Below are positions 30,009 through 38,716 of a stretch of 64,000 nucleotides of DNA, one piece after another. The stretch comes from Sphingomonas sp. JC676. Lineage in GTDB: Bacteria > Pseudomonadota > Alphaproteobacteria > Sphingomonadales > Sphingomonadaceae. Numbering within the stretch: the stretch's first letter is position 1; every line of letters starts with the position of its first letter. The notes under the pieces are model-generated. The model searched no databases. It saw nothing but the letters and a program-made list of their open reading frames with translations, and had not been told where the DNA came from. A program made the translations under genes and the position numbers. The stretch lies in the NCBI RefSeq assembly GCF_014489075.1, contig NZ_JACTGR010000003.1:324501-388500 (forward strand), read 5' to 3'.

Positions 30009-30026
30009 TGAGCGTGCCCGCCCGGA

Positions 30027-30461
30027 TCACATCTCGAAGTCGATCGTCACGCTGTCGGCCGATCGCTCCGCCGGGCCGTGGAACACCGCCTCGATATTGT
30101 TGCCGTCGGGATCGAGCAGGAACGCGGCGTAATAGCCGGGATGATAGGGCCGCTCACCCGGCGCGCCATTGTCACCGCCGCCATGCGCCAGCCCCGCCCT
30201 GTGAAAGGCATCGACGGCCGCACGGTCCTTCGCCTGGAAGGCGAGATGGTGCCGCCCGGTCAGCTTGCCCAGCGCGGCCTTGCTGTCGGCGGTGGAGACG
30301 AACAGCTCGTCCACCCAGAAATAATCCCCGGCCTCGCCGCCGATCGGCACGCCGAGCACGCCGAACACGGCCTCGTAGAATTTCCGGCTGGCGGGCAGGT
30401 CGCGCACGACGAGCTGAATATGATCGATCAGCCGTCCGCGATGCAGTTGCATGGCTTCCAT
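30027..30461 (-). CDS. VOC family protein
   Basis: This 144-residue member of the vicinal oxygen chelate superfamily begins its first module with LIDHIQLVVRDLPASRKFYEAVFGVLG and its second with HHLAFQAKDRAAVDAFHRAGLAHGG. It ends in GYYAAFLLDPDGNNIEAVFHG, where the glutamate is a likely metal ligand. The start codon has AAAGGAGG seven bases upstream. It follows a GFA-family gene on the same strand with 28 bases between them. Both genes are divergent from a WYL regulator that probably controls them. Confidence 0.88.
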   Translation of the reverse strand: MEAMQLHRGRLIDHIQLVVRDLPASRKFYEAVFGVLGVPIGGEAGDYFWVDELFVSTADSKAALGKLTGRHHLAFQAKDRAAVDAFHRAGLAHGGGDNGAPGERPYHPGYYAAFLLDPDGNNIEAVFHGPAERSADSVTIDFEM

Positions 30462-30489
30462 CGGTCGTCCTCCTTTCGATCCCCGCGCC

Positions 30490-30894
30490 TCAGAGATACG
30501 CAGTCACCTTCGGCGCGTTCCACCAATTGTTGTTACGCCCATCGGCATGGCGCACCGGCACGGCGGCCATTTCCTCGGGGCTCACTTCGTCGAGGCAGTT
30601 GAGCGCGATCGAGACATAGGCGCCACCGATCGCCTCGACATGGCCGTCGCCGAATGGCGCGCAGCCACAGTTCGAGCAGAAGCGGTGGTGCCCGCTCTTG
30701 GTGCCGAACTGATAGTCGCTGAGCTTGTCGGCGCCGCGCAGCAGACGGAATGCCTCGGGCTTGATCAATATGCCCCAGGCGCGGCGCTTCACGCAGATCG
30801 AGCAATCGCATTTGCCCGATCCCTGCGCCAGGTCGATCTCCGCCTCGAACGTCACTTCGCCGCAGTGGCAGCTGCCATAATAGGTCTTCAGCAT
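30490..30894 (-). CDS. GFA (CENP-V/Mss4-like) family zinc protein
   Basis: This 134-residue protein has the cysteine pattern of the glutathione-dependent formaldehyde-activating family. SCHCGEVTFEAEIDL is near the N-terminus, followed by CDCSICVKRRAWGILI and FCSNCGCAPFG, which together hold two zinc sites. Family members are small and mostly uncharacterised, and true formaldehyde activation is shown for very few. The gene is first in a two-gene unit with the VOC protein. It starts 86 bases from the divergent WYL regulator, with an inverted repeat between them. Confidence 0.9.
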   Translation of the reverse strand: MLKTYYGSCHCGEVTFEAEIDLAQGSGKCDCSICVKRRAWGILIKPEAFRLLRGADKLSDYQFGTKSGHHRFCSNCGCAPFGDGHVEAIGGAYVSIALNCLDEVSPEEMAAVPVRHADGRNNNWWNAPKVTAYL

Positions 30895-30925
30895 CGTCGG
30901 TCTCCCAGGAGGTTGCCCGCTGGAC

Positions 30926-30971
30926 CTACTGCCACACTGCTGCCAGCATGGTGTCAGCAGCGTGGCAGTAG
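30926..30971. promoter_or_regulatory. 46-bp imperfect palindrome between GFA gene and WYL regulator
   Basis: The left arm is CTACTGCCACACTGCTGCCA and the right arm reads TGTCAGCAGCGTGGCAGTAG. Only two mismatches occur within 20 paired bases. It lies midway between the two divergent start codons and is the likely binding site of the WYL regulator. Confidence 0.65.
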
Positions 30972-30980
30972 GGTTCCGGA

Positions 30981-31682
30981 ATGCGCAAGGCCGACCGTCT
31001 CTTCCAGATCGTCCAGATCCTCCGCCGCACCGGCAGGCCGGTAACCGCGGACGCTATCGCCGAGGAGCTCGAGACCTCGAAGCGTTCGGTCTATCGCGAC
31101 ATCGCCGCGCTGATCGGCCAGCGCGTGCCGATCCGGGGCGAGGCCGGGATCGGCTATGTCCTCGAAGGCGGGTTCGATCTGCCGCCGCTGATGCTGACCG
31201 CGGACGAGATCGACGCAGTGTCGCTCGGTGCGCATTGGGTCGCGGGCCATGCCGATCCCGCGCTCGCCCGCGCCGCGCGCGACGTGCTGGCAAAGGTGGT
31301 GAGTGTGCTGCCCGAGGAGATGCGCCCCTTCCTCATCGATTCCGCGGCGCGCTCGATACCCGTGTGGAACGCACCATCGGACGGTGTCGACGTCGCCGAG
31401 CTGCGTGCCTGCATCCGCGCCGCGAAGAAGCTCGCGCTCACCTATAGCGATGAGACCGGTCGCATGACCCAGCGCACCGTCTGGCCGCTGCTGATCGGCT
31501 ACCAGGACGCGACCCGCCTGCTCGTTGCCTGGTGCGAACTGCGCCAGGATTTCCGAACCTTCCGGCTCGACCGGATCCAGCAGGCGATGTTCCTGGAGGA
31601 CGCGATTCCGGGCCGGCCGGCGCTACTGCGGGCGCAATGGCTCAAGTGGATGGAGGAATGCGCCCGCGCCGCGAACGCCTGA
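30981..31682 (+). CDS. HTH/WYL-domain transcriptional regulator (YafY-like)
   Basis: This 233-residue protein has an N-terminal DeoR-type helix-turn-helix at residues 4-60 (RLFQIVQILRRTGRPVTADA, then ELETSKRSVYRDIAALIGQ). The middle is a linker. The WYL domain follows, with the local sequence LALTYSDETGRMTQRTVWPLLIGYQDATRLLVAWCELR. WYL domains bind small ligands or nucleic acid and convert this to transcription control. It is divergent from the GFA/VOC pair across an almost perfect palindrome, a common arrangement for this family. The inducer is unknown. Confidence 0.88.
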   Translation: MRKADRLFQIVQILRRTGRPVTADAIAEELETSKRSVYRDIAALIGQRVPIRGEAGIGYVLEGGFDLPPLMLTADEIDAVSLGAHWVAGHADPALARAARDVLAKVVSVLPEEMRPFLIDSAARSIPVWNAPSDGVDVAELRACIRAAKKLALTYSDETGRMTQRTVWPLLIGYQDATRLLVAWCELRQDFRTFRLDRIQQAMFLEDAIPGRPALLRAQWLKWMEECARAANA

Positions 31683-31691
31683 TCCTGGCGC

Positions 31692-31940
31692 TTAACCCGC
31701 CTGCCGCTCGGAATGCTCGGCGAAGCCGTGCCGGGCATGCGAGGGCCAGCGGCGGACGCCGGCGGCATCGTTCAGATAGGCCCGGACGAAGCGGGCCGAT
31801 GTGCCGACGGCCTGGATGGCCTCGTACAGCTCCCCGGGACCGACCCCCAATTCCCGCATCCAGAAGCAAAGTTCGTCGTCGTCGGAAATGTCGATTCGTC
31901 TTCGGTGCAGGCTGGAAACGGACGACGCGGACGATGCCAT
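31692..31940 (-). CDS. DUF3606 family protein
   Basis: The 82-residue product contains RRRIDISDDDELCFWMRELG followed by VGPGELYEAIQAVGTSARFVRAYL. This is the DUF3606 pattern, a two-helix module of about 45 residues found in many alphaproteobacteria with no known function. The start at 31940 was chosen as the closest ATG with a weak GGGA site; an ATG at 31955 is also possible. The C-terminal tail is basic (RRWPSHARHGFAEHSERQ). Confidence 0.65.
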   Translation of the reverse strand: MASSASSVSSLHRRRIDISDDDELCFWMRELGVGPGELYEAIQAVGTSARFVRAYLNDAAGVRRWPSHARHGFAEHSERQAG

Positions 31941-32117
31941 GCAACTTGATCCCATAGTTGTGCGGGTGCGAACGGATATCGGCGGATGCGGTTCCGCAAC
32001 GATCGCATTTGCGGCAGCTTGCTGCGGGAACACGCCCCGGCTCTGCGATGAGCGGTTGCGCGGGCTAACGGTCCGCCGATTTGGTCGGCGGCGGGCGGTG
32101 CGTCGTCCGTACGGACC

Positions 32118-32279
32118 TCAAACCTTCATCGCGTTGGTCGCGGTCTCGAAGATGTTGGCCAGGTTCAACCCGAGCGCCTGGAACGCCATGATGCAGGCGA
32201 TGCTGATCAGCGCGGCAATCAGTCCATATTCGATGGCTGTGGCTGCGGTCTCGTCCCGAATGAGATTGCGGTAGCGCAC
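32118..32279 (-). CDS. Flp/Fap-type pilin, 53 residues
   Basis: The frame starts at a GTG with GGGGGA six bases upstream. It reads VRYRNLIRDETAATAIEYGL, then IAALISIACIMAFQALG and NLANIFETATNAMKV, ending in TGA. This is the short Flp pilin pattern: a basic leader, the prepilin-peptidase site before an IEYGLIAALI stretch, and a long hydrophobic helix. The glutamate at +5 and the adjacent tyrosine typical of Flp are both visible. Tad machinery, including CpaF, polymerises such pilins. No Tad gene is adjacent; the only Tad-type gene in the window is cpaF at 4092. Confidence 0.9.
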   Translation of the reverse strand: MRYRNLIRDETAATAIEYGLIAALISIACIMAFQALGLNLANIFETATNAMKV

Positions 32280-32515
32280 GTCTTGTCCCCCATGGTCGGG
32301 GAATAGTCGGTCGGGGAATGTTGCCGAAAGGTTAACAGGATCGGCGCCGGCGCCCGTAGGCCAAAAAAGTGCGTGGAGAATGAACCGGGCGAGCCTCGGC
32401 CCCCACTAAGGAATGGCACCGCCAAGCGCCTCATCTCCCCGTGCCCAGTTCGAAGGCAATACGCCTCGCGGTGCCGACCCGATTAGGGAGCGCAGTTTGC
32501 GCAAAGGAGGACAAG

Positions 32516-33709
32516 ATGGTTTCGCAAGGATCAGCTCGAATTCGCGCCATCCGTTTTGCCATGGCCGCGAGCACGTTCATGTTCTGGGCATGCCCGTCGT
32601 CTGCCCAGTACGTGTCTCAAACCAATCTAGTGACCGACAATCAGGAAGCGCTCGCGGACCTTGGCTTTACGGCCGCGGCATTTGTCGACCCGAACCTCAT
32701 CAATCCATGGGGCATGTCGTTCGTCGGCACGAGCCCGTTCTGGGTTTCCGACCAGGGGACCAACGTTTCCACCCTGTACCGCGGTGACGGTTCGATCGTG
32801 CCACTGGTAGTCTCGACGCCAGTCACTGTATCGGGACCGCAGGGGCCGACTGGGCAGGTGGGGTATGGCGGGTCCGGCTTCCTGCTCAGTAATGGCCAAT
32901 CGGGGCGATTCTTCTTCGCCAATCTGAACGGCACCATCTCGGCCTGGAACTCGGGCTTCGGCACGTCGGCCCAGACGGTCGCAACCACGCCGGGCGCCGT
33001 CTATACCGGCCTGGCGTCGGGCACGATCGGCACAGCCAATTTCCTGTACGCCGCCAACGATTCGATGGGCCGGATCGACGTGTTCGACGATTCGTTCTCG
33101 CCCGTGAACATTCCCGGCGGGTTCGTCGATCCCGGGTCCAATCCGGACAACCTCGTTCCCTTCAACATCGCCAATATCGGCGACCGGCTCTTCGTAAGCT
33201 ATGCGCCAGGCGGGCCTGACGCCGACGAGTCTGCGCTCGGTACCGGCTTTGTGAGCGAGTTCATGCTCGACGGCACGTTCGTACGTCGTGTCACGGACGG
33301 CGGGCCGCTTGCGTCGCCCTGGGGAATGACGCTCGCACCAAGCAGCTTCGGCGATTTTGCCGGCAGCCTGCTGGTCGGCAATTTCAACGAGGATCATGGC
33401 CAGATCAACGCCTTCGATCTGGGTACGGGCGCTTTTCTCGGAAGCCTGCTCAACCCCGATGGAAGCGCGGTAACAATCCCGTATCTGTGGCAGATCACAC
33501 CGGGCAACGACGGCAATGCCGGCAGTTCGCAAGCCTTGTTCTTCGCTGCCGGTATCGGAGACGAGGAACACGGGCTACTCGGCCGATTCGACGCGGTTGC
33601 CGTTCCCGAAGCGACGAGCTGGGCGATGATGATCGCGGGATTCGGCATGATCGGTGCGGTTGTACGCCGTCGCGGCAAGGCGGAACGAGCCCTTTCGCTT
33701 TCGGCGTAA
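32516..33709 (+). CDS. TIGR03118-type PEPxxWA-CTERM protein
   Basis: This is a 397-residue secreted protein. The ATG at 32516 has the excellent ribosome-binding site AAAGGAGGA, and the first 40 residues include a signal peptide (FAMAASTFMFWACPSSAQ). The mature region contains repeated beta-blade-like segments, for example INPWGMSFVGTSPFWVSDQG, GYGGSGFLLSNGQSGRFFFA and FLYAANDSMGRIDVFDDSF. These match the TIGR03118 family of secreted propeller-like proteins. The tail is VPEATSWAMMIAGFGMIGAV followed by RRR, a PEPxxWA-CTERM variant. The function is unknown. Confidence 0.88.
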   Translation: MVSQGSARIRAIRFAMAASTFMFWACPSSAQYVSQTNLVTDNQEALADLGFTAAAFVDPNLINPWGMSFVGTSPFWVSDQGTNVSTLYRGDGSIVPLVVSTPVTVSGPQGPTGQVGYGGSGFLLSNGQSGRFFFANLNGTISAWNSGFGTSAQTVATTPGAVYTGLASGTIGTANFLYAANDSMGRIDVFDDSFSPVNIPGGFVDPGSNPDNLVPFNIANIGDRLFVSYAPGGPDADESALGTGFVSEFMLDGTFVRRVTDGGPLASPWGMTLAPSSFGDFAGSLLVGNFNEDHGQINAFDLGTGAFLGSLLNPDGSAVTIPYLWQITPGNDGNAGSSQALFFAAGIGDEEHGLLGRFDAVAVPEATSWAMMIAGFGMIGAVVRRRGKAERALSLSA

Positions 33710-33905
33710 TGCAGCGAGTGTTCGGGATCGTCGGTCCCCTGAGAAGCAACGCTCGAAAGAAAGGGCGTTCGCTTCGCAGGGAGGCCGGCCGCCGATCCAT
33801 GATCGAAGGGCATCTTCCAGGATCAGGTAATCGGCCGCTGAAGGCGCCATTGGGCGCAAAGCGGACATTTGCCCGCGCCCTTGAAGGCATTCCAAGGGCG
33901 AGGCC

Positions 33906-35282
33906 CTAGTCCCCCGCAAACCCGAACGCCGTCACCCCGCGCTCACGGTCGCTGACCACCAGCCCGCGTCCCGCCGGCGGCGCCGACCGCTGGGGGCAGT
34001 CCATCCGCGTGCAGGCGCGGCAACCCAGCCCGATCGGCACGGCGCTCGCTTCCAGGTCGACGCCGCGTGCCGCTGCGAGACTCCCCGCGTCGCGCGCGGG
34101 CAGGCCGAGCGCGATCGCAAAGCGCGGCCGCACGCCCGCCACCGTCCCGGCATGCGGATGGGTGCACCGCGCCAGCGTGAACCAGCGCGATCCGTCCTCC
34201 AGTTCGACAAGCTGGGTCACGCTCTCGTCCGCCCGCGCAAACGCGTCGAACGCGTTCCATAAAGGGCAGAGCGCCACGCTCTCCGCCAGCGGCGATCCGC
34301 TCGCGCCGGCATAGCGGATCGAGACCTGCCCCGCCCGATCGGTCCGCACCAGGAAGAAGGGCAGCCCGCGCGCGCCGATCTTCTGCAAGGTCGTCAGCCG
34401 GTGCGCGACCTGGGCGAAGCTCGCGCCGAAGCGCCGCTGGAGCAGCTCGACATCATATCCGCTCGCCTCGCATGCGCGCAGGAAGCGGGCATAGGGCATC
34501 GTCACCGCCGCAGCGAAATAGCGCATCAGGTGCCGGCGGAAGAGCCGTTCGCTGACCCGGTCCAGCGCCGCGCCGCGCACCAGCCCGTCGATCTCGGTCC
34601 GAGCCTCCACCGCCAGCTGCTCGGCCAGCGCGAAGCTGCGCGCCGATGACGGCAGCATCTCGGAAAGCTGCACTTGCCGCGCATGCAGGTCGAGCCGCGT
34701 CACCCGGTCGGGCATCACCTCGGCGGGCAGGATCCGCACGGACAGCTGGTGCTTGACCCGCAACCGCTCGGCCATCGCGCCATACAGGTCGCCCGCCATC
34801 CGCAGTTCGTCGGCCAGCGCTTCGGCCGCCGCGTCGAGATCGCCAAAATGGTTGCGCCAGCGCTCGATCTCGCGGCGCACCTGGCTACCCGGATCGGCCG
34901 CCTGGCCTTCCGGACCGGGGGCGGCGCCCATCCGGTCATAGGCGCGCGCGAACGCTTCCGCCCCGCCTGGCGCACCGGCCAGCCATTCCTCGAGCTGGTG
35001 CCGGTCGATCTCGAGATCGGCGAAGACCGGATCGGCCAGCCGCCGCCGCATCGCCTCCGCCCCGCCGCCTGGCTCGCTCGCCGAAAGTGTGCGCGGATCG
35101 AAGTCGTATGTCTCGGCGAGCCGCAGCATCAGCGATGCCGAGAGCGGCCGCTGGTTGCGTTCGACCAGGTTGAGATAGCTGGGCGAGACATCCAGCGCCT
35201 CGGCCATCGCCGCCTGGGTCAGCCCCATCTGCCGCCGCAACCGGCGCACCGCATGTCCTGCGAAAAGCTTGCGTTCGGCCAC
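33906..35282 (-). CDS. ScfR/RamB-like XRE-family transcriptional regulator
   Basis: This 458-residue regulator has an N-terminal XRE helix-turn-helix (AVRRLRRQMGLTQAAMAEAL, then SPSYLNLVERNQRPLSASL). An IrrE-like/peptidase-like region is in the middle (LPSSARSFALAEQLAVEARTE), and a C-terminal domain (DUF2083-like) carries the cysteine set CRACTRMDCPQR. The architecture fits ScfR (short-chain fatty acid regulator) and RamB, which bind acyl-CoA-type signals and control acetate and glyoxylate genes. The divergent neighbour is aceA, in line with that role. An AT-rich palindrome between the two genes is a likely site of action. Confidence 0.85.
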   Translation of the reverse strand: MAERKLFAGHAVRRLRRQMGLTQAAMAEALDVSPSYLNLVERNQRPLSASLMLRLAETYDFDPRTLSASEPGGGAEAMRRRLADPVFADLEIDRHQLEEWLAGAPGGAEAFARAYDRMGAAPGPEGQAADPGSQVRREIERWRNHFGDLDAAAEALADELRMAGDLYGAMAERLRVKHQLSVRILPAEVMPDRVTRLDLHARQVQLSEMLPSSARSFALAEQLAVEARTEIDGLVRGAALDRVSERLFRRHLMRYFAAAVTMPYARFLRACEASGYDVELLQRRFGASFAQVAHRLTTLQKIGARGLPFFLVRTDRAGQVSIRYAGASGSPLAESVALCPLWNAFDAFARADESVTQLVELEDGSRWFTLARCTHPHAGTVAGVRPRFAIALGLPARDAGSLAAARGVDLEASAVPIGLGCRACTRMDCPQRSAPPAGRGLVVSDRERGVTAFGFAGD

Positions 35283-35292
35283 GCCTCAACTC

Positions 35293-35422
35293 CTCCCCGA
35301 GCTTGTCTCGGGGAGGGGAACCGCCGCCAAAGGCGGTGGTGGAGGGGTCGATCCCGCGGCCTCCGCAACGCCCCTCCACCAGCCTGCGGCTGGTCCCCCT
35401 CTCCGAGACAAGCTCGGGGAGA
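35293..35422. repeat. Paired palindromic repeat (CTCCCCGAGCTTGTCTCGGG type)
   Basis: The left unit is CTCCCCGAGCTTGTCTCGGG (35293 onward) and the right unit reads CTCCGAGACAAGCTCGGGGAG near the end, so the two are inverted copies. Between them is a second inverted pair, CCACCGCCTTTGG-like and ACCAGCCTGCGGCTGGT. It starts 10 bases from the start of the ScfR-like gene. Confidence 0.75.
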
Positions 35423-35486
35423 AACTATGCCGCGCTGGCAATGCAGGAAAGTTCTCCATATGTTCCTATTACCCCGGCCTGATCTC

Positions 35487-35501
35487 TGTAAATAATTTAC
35501 A
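35487..35501. promoter_or_regulatory. AT-rich palindrome upstream of aceA
   Basis: TGTAAATAATTTACA has seven-base perfect arms around a central A. It lies 128 bases upstream of aceA and 204 bases from the divergent regulator's start codon, in an AT-rich stretch. It is a candidate binding site for the ScfR/RamB-like regulator. The regulator-site pairing is inference. Confidence 0.5.
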
Positions 35502-35629
35502 ACAAGACAACTCGTCAACGATTGCCTTCGACACCAACACCCAGAAACCGGCCCGATTTGCCTATACCACCGGGTCAAATTCGACAATCGATACACACAA
35601 GCAATCGGTATCTTGTCAAGGAAAGCACA

Positions 35630-36913
35630 ATGTCCCAGCGTTTCGAGGATCTGGTCCCCGCCCCCGCCGGCCGCTTCGACGGTATCGCTCGGCCGTACAG
35701 TGCCGACGATGTGGCGAAGCTGCGCGGGTCGTTCCCGATCGAGCATACGCTGGCCCGCCGCGGCGCGCTCAAGCTCTGGGAGTTGCTCAGGAACGAGGAT
35801 TATGTCCACGCCCTCGGCGCTATGTCGGGCAACCAGGCGATGCAGCAGGTCCGCGCCGGGCTGAAGGCGATCTATCTCTCCGGCTGGCAGGTCGCCGCCG
35901 ACGCCAACACGGCGGGCGCCATGTATCCCGATCAGTCGCTCTATCCGGCCAATGCCGGCCCCGAGCTCTGCAAGCGGATCAACAACGCGCTCCAGCGCGC
36001 CGACCAGATCGAGCATATGGAGGGCGGCGCCACGCGCGACTGGTTTGCGCCGATCGTCGCCGATGCCGAGGCCGGCTTCGGCGGGCCGCTCAACTGCTTC
36101 GAGATCATGAAGGCCTATATCGCCGCAGGCGCCGCCGGGGTGCATTATGAAGACCAGCTCGCATCGGAAAAGAAGTGCGGGCACCTCGGCGGCAAGGTCC
36201 TGATCCCGACCCAGGCGCATATCCGCAACCTCGACAGCGCGCGCCTGGCGGCGGACGTCTGCGGCGTTCCCACCGTGATCTGCGCACGCACCGATGCGGA
36301 ATCGGCGAAGCTCATCACGTCGGACGTCGACGAGCGCGACCAGGAGTTTCTCACCGGCGAACGTACCGCCGAGGGCTTCTTCCGTCTGCGCGAAGGCACC
36401 GGCGTCGATCACTGCATCAAGCGCGGCCTGGCATTCGCACCGCACGCCGATCTTTTGTGGTGGGAAACCAGCAAGCCCAATCTGGCCGATGCCCGCCGCT
36501 TCGCCGAGGCGATCCGGCGCGAGCATCCGGACAAGATGCTGGCGTACAATTGCTCGCCCAGCTTCAACTGGGAGAAGAATCTCGACAAGGACGATATCGC
36601 CCGCTTCCAGCGCGAGATCGGCGCGATGGGCTACAAGTTCCAGTTCGTGACCTTGGCGGGCTTCCACCAGCTCAACTACGGCATGTTCGAGCTTGCCCGT
36701 GGGTATAGGGACCGCGGCATGGCCGCCTATTCCGAGCTGCAACAGGCCGAATTCGCCGCCGAGACGAACGGCTACACCGCGACCCGCCACCAGCGCGAGG
36801 TGGGCACCGGCTATTTCGACCAGATCGCCCAGACTGTCGCGGGCGGATCGAGCTCGACCACCGCGCTCGGCGAATCGACCGAAGCCGACCAGTTCAACAA
36901 GCAAGCTGCCTGA
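35630..36913 (+). CDS. aceA: Isocitrate lyase
   Basis: This enzyme splits isocitrate into succinate and glyoxylate, the first step of the glyoxylate bypass, in the cytoplasm. The 427-residue protein has the signature KKCGHLGGK near residue 180, with the catalytic cysteine. It also has the Mg-binding [32 protein letters not shown] and [16 protein letters not shown] chose the ATG at 35630, where the family begins, because AAGGAAAG precedes it. A 51-residue gene follows 14 bases downstream and probably shares the transcript. Regulation by the divergent ScfR/RamB-like protein is likely. Confidence 0.97.
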   Translation: MSQRFEDLVPAPAGRFDGIARPYSADDVAKLRGSFPIEHTLARRGALKLWELLRNEDYVHALGAMSGNQAMQQVRAGLKAIYLSGWQVAADANTAGAMYPDQSLYPANAGPELCKRINNALQRADQIEHMEGGATRDWFAPIVADAEAGFGGPLNCFEIMKAYIAAGAAGVHYEDQLASEKKCGHLGGKVLIPTQAHIRNLDSARLAADVCGVPTVICARTDAESAKLITSDVDERDQEFLTGERTAEGFFRLREGTGVDHCIKRGLAFAPHADLLWWETSKPNLADARRFAEAIRREHPDKMLAYNCSPSFNWEKNLDKDDIARFQREIGAMGYKFQFVTLAGFHQLNYGMFELARGYRDRGMAAYSELQQAEFAAETNGYTATRHQREVGTGYFDQIAQTVAGGSSSTTALGESTEADQFNKQAA

Positions 36914-36927
36914 AAGGAGTGACTGTC

Positions 36928-37083
36928 ATGACCAACGAACCCCAGCGCAGCCGCGCTGTCTTCTCGACCGAGGATTTCCGCCTGATCCGCGAAGCCGTCG
37001 GCACCCATCTCCAGCAGATCAAGGATTCGCCGGAATCGGTCAAATATTCGAACCTCTATCACCGGCTAGGCCGCGTCGCCTGA
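36928..37083 (+). CDS. Small conserved protein downstream of aceA
   Basis: This 51-residue protein starts at an ATG with the strong site AAAGGAGT eight bases upstream. It reads MTNEPQRSRAVFSTEDFRLI, REAVGTHLQQIKDSPESVKY, SNLYHRLGRVA. The mixed charge and predicted amphipathic helix suggest a real small protein, and its codon use matches that of aceA. It is too short for most gene finders. I do not know a family name. The position directly after isocitrate lyase suggests a linked role. Confidence 0.75.
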   Translation: MTNEPQRSRAVFSTEDFRLIREAVGTHLQQIKDSPESVKYSNLYHRLGRVA

Positions 37084-37115
37084 CGTAGCCCGAAGTTTTC
37101 CTGGGGAGGAAAGGT

Positions 37116-37146
37116 GCCCGCCGGGACTATTTCCCGGCGGGCATTT
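37116..37146. terminator. Bidirectional hairpin between aceA unit and GPH symporter
   Basis: An 11-base perfect stem, GCCCGCCGGGA and TCCCGGCGGGC, has a five-base loop that contains the stop codon of the convergent transporter gene. ATTTCC follows on the plus side and CACCTTTCC on the minus side. It probably terminates both transcripts. Confidence 0.6.
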
Positions 37147-38575
37147 CCGCCTTCGCCAGGTGCGCCACCCGCGCCAGATGCTCCGCCCGCCCGAAGGGAA
37201 AGCGCCGGTAGAAGAACGCCGCGGTAAAGCCCAGGCCCATATAGAGGAGGATGAACATCAGGGTCAGCCGGTCGACCGTCGCCTCGGGCACCTTGCCGGG
37301 CTCGGCCAGCGCCGGGAAGCCGGCGATCGAGAGGATCGTCCCCGCCGCGAAGATGCCGAGCCCGCTGGTGCATTTCTGGACGAAGAAGCCGCCGGCGAAG
37401 AACACACCCTCCGATCGCCGCCCGGTCTCGACCTCCGAATGCTCGACGACATCGGCCATCATCGAGGCGCCGAGGATGGTGGAGGAGACGCTGCACGTCG
37501 CATTGACGGTGAAGATCGTGAACAGCACCGGCACCAGCCAGGGGCTGCCGGGCTCGGGAAACACGCCCGCCAGCCGCAGGACGTACGGCCCGGTGAGCAA
37601 TATCGCCGCGGCAATCATGAAGCCCATCGCGGCGATCGGCTTGCCCGTCCTCTTGGCCACCCGCGGCGCGATCAGGAAGGCGACGACGACGCCGAGCAGC
37701 AGGGTCAGCGCCAGCATTTGATAGGCCCAGGGCGGCAGCTGCCAGACATAAGCGTAGAGATAGTTGGAGAGCGCGAAGCTGATCCCCTGCGCCGAATAAT
37801 AGCAGATGCCCGCGCCCATCAGGATCAGGAACGCCCGGTTGCGCACCGTTTCGCCCAGTTCGGCCAGGCTGGCGCGGAAGGGCTGGCGGGCGATCTCGAC
37901 TTTGGGCAGCCGCTTGATCTCGCTGTGCGTGCCGAGTGCCGAGACCAGGATCGCGACGAACATCGCCACCGCCCCGCCGATCGCGAACCCCGGATAGCCG
38001 CTCCGGTTGAGCACGCCGCCGGCCAGGAACCAGCCATAGGCCGCCATCATCATGCCCATCCCGCCCGCCCAGCCGAACAGATAGCGATAGGCCATGATCC
38101 GCGTCCGCTCGTCATAATCGGCCGAAAGCTCGGGGCTCAGCGCCTGCGACGGCACCTCATAGGCGGAGACCGCGGTACGGACGACCACCGCGGTTGCGAA
38201 CACCCACACCAGCATGCCGTAATGCGACAGCGCCGGCGGGTTCCACAACAGCAGCCACCCCGCCACGATCGGCACCGCCGACGCATACATCCAGGGATGC
38301 CGCCGCCCCCAACGGCTCTTGGTCCGGTCCGAAAGGAACCCGATCGCCGGATCGATCACCGCGTCGAACAACAGCGCGCACATGATCGCGAATCCCACCT
38401 CGGCGGAGGGCAGCCCGATCACCTGGTTGTAGAACAGCAGCAGAAAGGTCGAGAAGCACAAGTCCTTCACGCCATAGGCGGCTGCGCCAAACCCATAAGC
38501 GAGCATCGTCGGCGTCGCGACGCGCCGGACCGGCGGAATCGCGCCGACCGCGACCTGTTCTGCGTCCGATTGCAT
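37127..38575 (-). CDS. GPH-type (MFS) sugar:cation symporter
   Basis: This is a 482-residue inner-membrane transporter with 12 predicted helices. The N-terminus KLAYGFGAAAYGVKDLCFST-like segment (MLAYGFGAAAYGVKDLCF) starts the first helix. DAVIDPAIGFLSDRTKSRWGRRHPWMYASAVPIV is the typical glycoside-pentoside-hexuronide symporter loop. The stretch TILGASMMADVVEHSEVETGRRSEGVFF is also typical. Members import sugars or sugar acids with H+ or Na+. The substrate here is unknown, because the neighbours concern fatty-acid and C2 metabolism. The start codon follows AAGGGA. Confidence 0.88.
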   Translation of the reverse strand: MQSDAEQVAVGAIPPVRRVATPTMLAYGFGAAAYGVKDLCFSTFLLLFYNQVIGLPSAEVGFAIMCALLFDAVIDPAIGFLSDRTKSRWGRRHPWMYASAVPIVAGWLLLWNPPALSHYGMLVWVFATAVVVRTAVSAYEVPSQALSPELSADYDERTRIMAYRYLFGWAGGMGMMMAAYGWFLAGGVLNRSGYPGFAIGGAVAMFVAILVSALGTHSEIKRLPKVEIARQPFRASLAELGETVRNRAFLILMGAGICYYSAQGISFALSNYLYAYVWQLPPWAYQMLALTLLLGVVVAFLIAPRVAKRTGKPIAAMGFMIAAAILLTGPYVLRLAGVFPEPGSPWLVPVLFTIFTVNATCSVSSTILGASMMADVVEHSEVETGRRSEGVFFAGGFFVQKCTSGLGIFAAGTILSIAGFPALAEPGKVPEATVDRLTLMFILLYMGLGFTAAFFYRRFPFGRAEHLARVAHLAKAEMPAGK

Positions 38576-38716
38576 GCGATCCCTTTCCAAAGACGGGCGC
38601 AGCATAGGTGGGGGCGTGCCGGGGTCAATCGAAAGCGATTGGAAGATCGGGTACGGCTTGTCCGCAGCCACCTGTCCGGTATAGCCTCGCGCTTCGAACA
38701 AAGAGAACGGCTGACG

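Noticed and set aside
37160-38716. Long upstream extension of the acyl-CoA dehydrogenase frame across the symporter gene
   Set aside because: The extension is antisense to a clear transporter, and the dehydrogenase family starts at 38717.
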